Shown here: positions 59,027 to 64,000 of the stretch, in pieces
How the letters are laid out: the number at the start of each line of letters is the position of its first letter
How positions within the stretch are numbered: position 1 is the stretch's first letter
NCBI RefSeq assembly: GCF_026241225.1
Contig: NZ_JAPFQP010000001.1
Location: forward strand, 62,001-126,000
Origin: Lentiprolixibacter aurantiacus
GTDB taxonomy: Bacteria; Bacteroidota; Bacteroidia; Flavobacteriales; Flavobacteriaceae
Direction of reading: 5' to 3'
Length of the DNA: 64,000 bases
Translations under genes and position numbers: made by a program
Notes under the pieces: model-generated
Databases searched by the model: none
Told to the model about the DNA's origin: nothing
The model's input: only the letters and a program-made list of their open reading frames with translations

Positions 59027-61159
59027 TTAACCTTTAACACTGGCTAACTTGCCATTTTTGATGTTGTTTATCCTGAGATCCTGCAGTACATTAACAGCCT
59101 CCTCAACATAAACGTCCTTGGCCAGGTCCTGATGCCAGCGATCTCTCTTTTCTCGCAATATCGGATCCTGCGTAAACAACTCCTTTTCGTATTTAAGGGA
59201 TTCAAAAGTGAGTTTTGAATCGTATTTAGATATGGTCTTGAAGTAATTGGAACGTTCCTTGTTCTTTTCTTCTTCAACCTTATAGATTTCGTAGTTAAGC
59301 GATATCAGGGTCTGCTCCTGCTGTTGCTTAAGCCATTGGGCATTTTCCTCAATCAATTTGATTTGGGGATGCTGGTTCATCCTCCTTTTACTATTGGCAA
59401 TGGTAGTTTCATAATCGATGTATCCTTCCCAGGGCTGGTATTTGGCAGGAGTAATCTTGTCCCATTGCAGTGGGTTATCCTGGTCCTTCTCACCGAGGTC
59501 TATATAGCTGTAGCGGTCCGGAACTACAACATCACTCTCCACTCCCTTAAGCTGGTTAGACTCTCCGTTTACCCTGTAAAATTTCTGGGTAGTAATCTTT
59601 AAAGCACCAAGGTCGCCATACTCGTTGCTGTGTACAATGTTCTCAAGCGGGATAAATCGCTGCACAGTTCCTTTTCCAAAGGTCTGTTTGCTGCCAATTA
59701 CAACGGCACGCTTATAGTCCTGCATAGCTGCAGCCATAATTTCTGAAGCGGAGGCAGAGAGTTCGTTCACAAGGATTACCAGGGGACCGTCCCACTGAAT
59801 TCGTTCGTCTTTATCCTCGTATACGGCCTTATCGCTCCCCGAAGACTTGACCTGTACAATAGGGCCATCTTTGATAAACAAACCGGCCATTTCCACTACA
59901 GTCTGTAATGAACCCCCCCCGTTGTCGCGAAGGTCCAGGACCAGGCCCTGAACACCTTCCTGCTTCAGGCGCTTCACTTCCCTGGCTACATCAGTAGCAG
60001 CGTTCTTCTCTGCGTAATTATCAAAATCTGCGTAGAACTTGGGAAGGTCTATAATGCCAAACTTGTATTTTCCCTGGGTTACAGTAGCAGATTTTGCATA
60101 ACCTTCTTCCACCTCAACCACGTCACGGGTAATTGAAATTTCTTCAATGGTACCATCCATCTTTCTAACGGTAAGGTTCACGACTGTACCTTTGGGTCCT
60201 TTGATCAGCTTAACTGCATCATCAAGCCTCATTCCTACAATATCCACAGGTGTTTCTCCATCCTGGGCTACTTTCAGGATCTGGTCACCTACTTCGATTT
60301 TCTGGTCTCTCCAGACCGGGCCACCGGAAATGATTTCCACGATCTGAGCCCCTTCGGGTTTCTTCTGCAACCTGGCCCCGATCCCCTCGAATTTACCTGA
60401 CATATCTATGTCAAACCTGTCTTTGGCTTCAGGAGCGAAATACAGGGTGTGCGGGTCAAATTCATGGGCAATGGTGTTAAGGTAAATCACAAACCAATCC
60501 TTCCGCTCCATTTCGTTGAAAACCACGTCGAAATAATCTTCGGTTTGTTCACGGGTTGAAACCCGGGCGCTCTCCTCTATTTCGGAGAGGGATAAGGGCT
60601 TATACCCTTTCTCGGTTTCCGCCTTTATTTTTTCATTGTTGATTTTGCTGCCATAGGTAGCTATGGTATTCAATTTCATCTGTTTTCTCCAGCGTTCCTT
60701 CAGTTCTTTCTTAGATCTGGAGTAATCGAGATTTTCATAATCAATATTAATGGTTTCTTCCACGCTGAAATCAAACGGGGAATCCATTACTTCAGTGTAG
60801 ATATCCCGTGCCTCCTCCATTCGGATCATCAAACGATCGTATACAAGGTTGAAGAAGCTGATATCGGTATTTTTAATCTGGTCGTCTATCTGGAATTTAT
60901 ACTGTTCAAATTCCATTATGTCCCTCTCAAGGAAGTACCTTTTCGTTGGATCAATGGTTTCGAGGAAGTCCTCAAAAACATTTACCGAAAAATCATCGTT
61001 GATGTTCTTGGGTTCATAATGGCCGCGCTCCAGGACATATGTGATAAGGTCAAGCAGTAGTTTGTCCTTGTCGTCTGTCTCAAAAGATTTGTTGGTAAAA
61101 CTGCAGGATGCAACCGCAATCAGGATTATTAAAAATCCAAGAATGAAATTCTTTTTCAT
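59027..61159 (-). CDS. Tail-specific protease (Prc/CtpA family), lipoprotein
   Basis: A 710-residue periplasmic protease with a lipoprotein-like signal (MKKNFILGFLIILIAVASC, Cys 19). A PDZ domain (GAQIVEIISGGPVWRDQKIEVGDQI) lies near residue 265, then the Ser-Lys catalytic domain: the middle serine of SASASEIMAAAMQ and the lysine of QTFGKGTVQ, with MQDY giving the third residue, as in E. coli Prc (S430, D441, K455). Substrate C-termini are non-polar. A start at ATG 61198 is possible but places 13 charged residues before the signal. Confidence 0.92.
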   Translation of the reverse strand: MKKNFILGFLIILIAVASCSFTNKSFETDDKDKLLLDLITYVLERGHYEPKNINDDFSVNVFEDFLETIDPTKRYFLERDIMEFEQYKFQIDDQIKNTDISFFNLVYDRLMIRMEEARDIYTEVMDSPFDFSVEETINIDYENLDYSRSKKELKERWRKQMKLNTIATYGSKINNEKIKAETEKGYKPLSLSEIEESARVSTREQTEDYFDVVFNEMERKDWFVIYLNTIAHEFDPHTLYFAPEAKDRFDIDMSGKFEGIGARLQKKPEGAQIVEIISGGPVWRDQKIEVGDQILKVAQDGETPVDIVGMRLDDAVKLIKGPKGTVVNLTVRKMDGTIEEISITRDVVEVEEGYAKSATVTQGKYKFGIIDLPKFYADFDNYAEKNAATDVAREVKRLKQEGVQGLVLDLRDNGGGSLQTVVEMAGLFIKDGPIVQVKSSGSDKAVYEDKDERIQWDGPLVILVNELSASASEIMAAAMQDYKRAVVIGSKQTFGKGTVQRFIPLENIVHSNEYGDLGALKITTQKFYRVNGESNQLKGVESDVVVPDRYSYIDLGEKDQDNPLQWDKITPAKYQPWEGYIDYETTIANSKRRMNQHPQIKLIEENAQWLKQQQEQTLISLNYEIYKVEEEKNKERSNYFKTISKYDSKLTFESLKYEKELFTQDPILREKRDRWHQDLAKDVYVEEAVNVLQDLRINNIKNGKLASVKG

Positions 61160-61468
61160 GTACTTTTCTTTAGGCTTATTAATCCGTATCTCCTTCATTA
61201 ATCCGTTTCCGAACGAATAATACAGAAATAGTCAATTTTTAAGTCTCTAATATACTGAAAAAACCATGCCAGTGAGACCGGGCCCGGCATTAATTTTATG
61301 TTAAAGCCCCAAGGCACTGCACTTTAAGGGTCCCGACTTTTAAAAATATCGTTCGTTGGAGCTTATAAAAAAAGCCGGGAAACATGTAGCTTTCAAACTA
61401 ACAATGCACCCGTCCCTACTTCGGCAATACCGTATTAAAACGTATTTTTGTCCTATAAAGTATACGGA
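61160..61468. other. 309-bp divergent gap between prc and surE
   Basis: No gene seen. Promoter-like sites: TATTTTTG at 61443-61450 for surE (18 bases before its ATG), and CTAATATA at 61247-61254, which reads TATATTAG on the - strand, for the protease. The rest shows no hairpin or repeat that stands out. Confidence 0.5.
61443..61450 (+). promoter_or_regulatory. Probable surE promoter -7 box
   Basis: TATTTTTG, a perfect TAnnTTTG box 18 bases before ATG 61469. An upstream in-frame TTG at 61448 is part of this box, so it is not the start. Confidence 0.5.
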
Positions 61469-62248
61469 ATGTCAAAACCACTGATTCTGGTCACCAATGA
61501 CGATGGTATAACCGCTCCCGGACTGCGAGCTCTGGTGCGTTATATGAAGGAGATCGGGAATGTTATGGTGGTTGCTCCTGATAGTCCGCAGTCAGGAATG
61601 GGACATGCCATTACCCTGGATAATACCCTGTATTCCAAACAGGTGATCTTTGAACAGGGAAAGGATGCTCCTGTTGAATTTAGTTGCAGTGGCACCCCGG
61701 CAGATTGCGTCAAGCTGGCGCTTCAGGAGCTGTTGCCCAAAAAGCCAGACATCTGTGTAAGCGGGATCAACCATGGTTCTAACGCTTCCATCAATGTCAT
61801 TTATTCCGGCACAATGAGTGCAGCCATAGAGGCCGGGATAGAAGGAATACCTGCTATTGGATTCTCCCTCTGCGATTATTCCTGGGATGCCGATTTTGAA
61901 CCCGCTGAACAATTCGTGAAGACCATAGTAAGACAAGCCCTTGAGCGCGGTATTCCAAACGGGGTGGTACTCAATGTTAATATACCCAGGACAAATGGGG
62001 AAAGTCCGAAGGGCATCAAGGTATGCCGGCAGGCCCGGGCTAACTGGAAAGAGAAGTTCGATAAGAGGACTAACCCCATGGGCAAGGATTACTACTGGCT
62101 TACGGGAGAGTTTGTGTTACTTGACAAGGGTGAGGATACCGATGAGTGGGCACTTGCTAATGGATATATTTCGGTAGTACCTACCCAATTTGATCTGACT
62201 GCACACCATGCCATACAGGACGTTAACAACTGGACATTAAATGAATAG
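61469..62248 (+). CDS. surE: 5'/3'-nucleotidase SurE
   Basis: A 259-residue survival-protein nucleotidase/phosphatase. LVTNDDGITAPGLRAL holds the metal-binding DD pair, SGINHGSNASINVIYSGT the second ligand set, and TPADCVKLAL the core. It heads the run surE - membrane protein - lpxB. Confidence 0.94.
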   Translation: MSKPLILVTNDDGITAPGLRALVRYMKEIGNVMVVAPDSPQSGMGHAITLDNTLYSKQVIFEQGKDAPVEFSCSGTPADCVKLALQELLPKKPDICVSGINHGSNASINVIYSGTMSAAIEAGIEGIPAIGFSLCDYSWDADFEPAEQFVKTIVRQALERGIPNGVVLNVNIPRTNGESPKGIKVCRQARANWKEKFDKRTNPMGKDYYWLTGEFVLLDKGEDTDEWALANGYISVVPTQFDLTAHHAIQDVNNWTLNE

Positions 62249-62525
62249 AAACAAGGAAACACTTATTGGCTTTGGAGTTGGAGTTATCGCCAATACCATA
62301 GGCACTTTGCTTTATATACTGCTCTTTTCGGATCTGGGTATACAGGACACCTGGGAAGTGGCTGTTGAACAGGGACATGTAGGAAGCCTTCTCGCACTGG
62401 GTGCTATCCTGAACCTCTTTGCCTTTTTTGGTTTCTTAAAGCTGAGGCGGGACCACCGTGCCCGCGGAGTCTTAATGGCAACAGTACTAACCGCCCTGGT
62501 GATCCTTTATTACAAGTTATTTTAG
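62241..62525 (+). CDS. Small conserved membrane protein
   Basis: A 94-residue protein with three hydrophobic helices (about 6-28, 48-64 and 75-92) and a short basic loop (LKLRRDHRARG). I recall it from surE-lpxB clusters but know no function. It overlaps surE by 8 bases, and lpxB starts 1 base after it. Confidence 0.65.
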   Translation: MNRNKETLIGFGVGVIANTIGTLLYILLFSDLGIQDTWEVAVEQGHVGSLLALGAILNLFAFFGFLKLRRDHRARGVLMATVLTALVILYYKLF

Positions 62526-62526
62526 G

Positions 62527-63636
62527 ATGAAGTACTACATCATAGCAGGGGAAGCTTCGGGTGATCTGCATGGCTCCAATCTGATCAGGGCCCTGAAGAA
62601 GGAAGACCCCAATGCCAATATACGTTGCTGGGGTGGCGACCTCATGGAAGAAGCCGGAGGAACCCTGGCAAGGCATTATAAGGAAATGGCCTTTATGGGA
62701 TTTCTGGAGGTGCTCCTGAATCTGGGCACTATCCTGAAAAACATACGCTTTTGCAAAGAGGATATAACCAAATTTTCACCAGATGTTATCATTTTTATAG
62801 ACTTCTCTGGGTTTAACCTCCGGATAGCCCAATGGGCTAAAACACAGAATTTTACTACAAATTACTATATCTCACCCCAGGTATGGGCCTCAAGGGCCGG
62901 GAGGGTAGAAAAAATAAAAAGAGATATAGACCACATGTATGTTATTCTCCCTTTTGAAACCGAATTCTATGCTCAGAAAGGGATGGAGGTTACCTTTGTG
63001 GGGCACCCGCTTCTGGATGCCATGGAAAACAGGCCTGAAATATCTTCGGAAAGTTTCCGGGAAGCCCATGGCCTTGACCCCAAAAAGCCCGTTATAGCGC
63101 TACTTCCTGGTAGCCGCAAACAGGAGGTTTCCCGTATGCTTGCCATTATGCTGCAAACTTCCGCTGATTATCCGCAGTATCAATTTGTGGTAGCCGGCGC
63201 CCCAGGTCTGGATGCCTCATTTTATAAAGAAATCCTCAAAGACAGCAATGTGACATTGATTAGGAATAAAACCTACGAGTTGCTGAGCATTTCAGAAGCC
63301 GCACTGGTAACCAGCGGTACGGCAACACTGGAAACAGCCCTCATCGGGATTCCGCAGGTGGTTTGCTACAAAGGGAACTGGTTGTCCTATCAAATAGCGA
63401 AAAGACTGATTACCCTCAATTATATCTCCCTGGTTAACCTCATTATGGGAAAAGAAGTTGTTGAGGAGCTTATCCAGTCCGATCTTACCCCAAATAACCT
63501 GAGCGAGTCCCTTAGAAAAATCTTATCCGGGCCCGAACGGGAGCAGCAGATCAAGGACTATCAGGAATTAAAAGAAAAGCTCGGCGGACCGGGTGCAAGT
63601 CGCAAAACTGCAAGGTTAATTCTGGAAAAAATGTAA
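62527..63636 (+). CDS. lpxB: Lipid-A-disaccharide synthase
   Basis: A 369-residue GT19 enzyme that joins UDP-2,3-diacylglucosamine and lipid X in lipid A synthesis. MKYYIIAGEASGDLHGSNLI, FSPDVIIFIDFSGFNLRIA, YISPQVWASRAGRVEKI, LPFETEFYAQKG, VGHPLLD and LLPGSRKQEV are all family markers. Confidence 0.96.
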   Translation: MKYYIIAGEASGDLHGSNLIRALKKEDPNANIRCWGGDLMEEAGGTLARHYKEMAFMGFLEVLLNLGTILKNIRFCKEDITKFSPDVIIFIDFSGFNLRIAQWAKTQNFTTNYYISPQVWASRAGRVEKIKRDIDHMYVILPFETEFYAQKGMEVTFVGHPLLDAMENRPEISSESFREAHGLDPKKPVIALLPGSRKQEVSRMLAIMLQTSADYPQYQFVVAGAPGLDASFYKEILKDSNVTLIRNKTYELLSISEAALVTSGTATLETALIGIPQVVCYKGNWLSYQIAKRLITLNYISLVNLIMGKEVVEELIQSDLTPNNLSESLRKILSGPEREQQIKDYQELKEKLGGPGASRKTARLILEKM

Positions 63637-63669
63637 TTTTAGCAGTAAAAGGGAGTTATAATTCCTGTG

Positions 63670-64000
63670 ATGGTTAGGTATTTAGTACTTGTTTTTGCTG
63701 TATTCTTACTGATTGGCTGTGGCGCCGTAAAAAAGCGCACCACCTATGGCAAATCAAGACAGGTAACCGTAGGTGCCTCTGCCCCGGAGCCTGTATTAAG
63801 CTCGGCACCGGAAGAAATCGAAACTCCCGAAACTACGCTCGATTCCCATACCCTCAAAGCCGAACAAGTAATCAACACAGCCCTTTCCTATTCCGGTGTG
63901 AAGTATAAATATGGGGGGACCACCACGAAAGGAATGGACTGTTCAGGGCTTTTATTTATCTCCTTCTCAAAACATGAAGTAGACCTGCCACGTACCTCCC
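63670..64000 (+). CDS. NlpC/P60 (C40) peptidase lipoprotein, cut by window end
   Basis: The frame is open from ATG 63670 to the window end (110 codons read). MVRYLVLVFAVFLLIGCG is a lipoprotein signal (Cys 17). After a linker the start of an NlpC/P60 domain is visible: AEQVINTALSYSGVKYKYGG and GMDCSGLLFISF, where the Cys of DCSG is the nucleophile. The family cleaves peptidoglycan stem peptides. The rest, including His, lies outside. Confidence 0.88.
   Translation, partial: MVRYLVLVFAVFLLIGCGAVKKRTTYGKSRQVTVGASAPEPVLSSAPEEIETPETTLDSHTLKAEQVINTALSYSGVKYKYGGTTTKGMDCSGLLFISFSKHEVDLPRTS

Noticed and set aside
61160-61468. tRNA or small RNA in the prc-surE gap
   Set aside because: No cloverleaf arms, TTC loop or stable hairpin pattern was found by eye.

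Overview
The window is a chromosomal segment of a gliding or surface-attached marine-type flavobacterium (Bacteroidota, Flavobacteriaceae). The evidence is a complete gldKLMN cluster, many secreted proteins with short Bacteroidota-type lipoprotein signals, promoter -7 boxes of the TAnnTTTG type, and the order miaB - sigma54 activator - lptE - TPR protein - secG - groES - groEL and purH - mreBCD - PBP2 - rodA, which as I recall it is typical of this family. Base composition is moderate (two core lines counted by hand: about 42% G+C). No tRNA, rRNA, CRISPR array or transposase was found.

Region 1 (1-17.1 kb, + strand mostly) is accessory. It holds small lipoproteins and enzymes: peptidase E, a methyltransferase with a lipoprotein-like signal, two SnoaL-like proteins, an acetamidase/formamidase lipoprotein, a duplicated helix-hairpin-helix protein, a family 2 beta-galactosidase, a CPBP-type membrane protease, a TlpA-like thioredoxin lipoprotein, a glyoxalase-fold protein, a DUF481 outer-membrane protein and a GH16 laminarinase-like lipoprotein. 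Four genes here share a 19-base upstream motif. Region 2 (17.1-23.7 kb, - strand) is one efflux operon: marR, periplasmic adaptor, RND pump, TolC-like channel and a CPXCG cysteine-rich protein, headed by a 22-bp perfect palindrome. Region 3 (23.7-28.3 kb) holds a plant-type LRR protein, an ABC-F ATPase, a DUF983 protein and an FAD oxidoreductase.

Region 4 (28.3-36.7 kb, - strand) reads topA, an arginase-fold protein with degraded metal ligands, gldK, gldL, gldM and gldN, and ends in a strong terminator; GldKLMN are the core and motor of the type IX secretion system and gliding. Region 5 (36.9-41.3 kb) has a large Asp-box beta-propeller protein and an LVIVD-repeat lipoprotein. Region 6 (41.3-43.35 kb) is the most unusual part: a single very AT-rich gene for a formyltransferase/GINT1-like sugar-transfer protein sits between two 61-bp direct repeats (60/61 identical), the second of which runs into the miaB promoter. 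It looks like a one-gene insertion.

Region 7 (43.4-64 kb) is core: miaB to secG (tRNA modification, regulation, LPS transport, secretion), groES-groEL behind a nested inverted repeat, a GAF/fRMsr protein, purH, the mreBCD-PBP2-rodA cell-shape operon, msrB-msrA, a tail-specific protease, surE, a small membrane protein, lpxB, and the first part of an NlpC/P60 lipoprotein cut by the window end.
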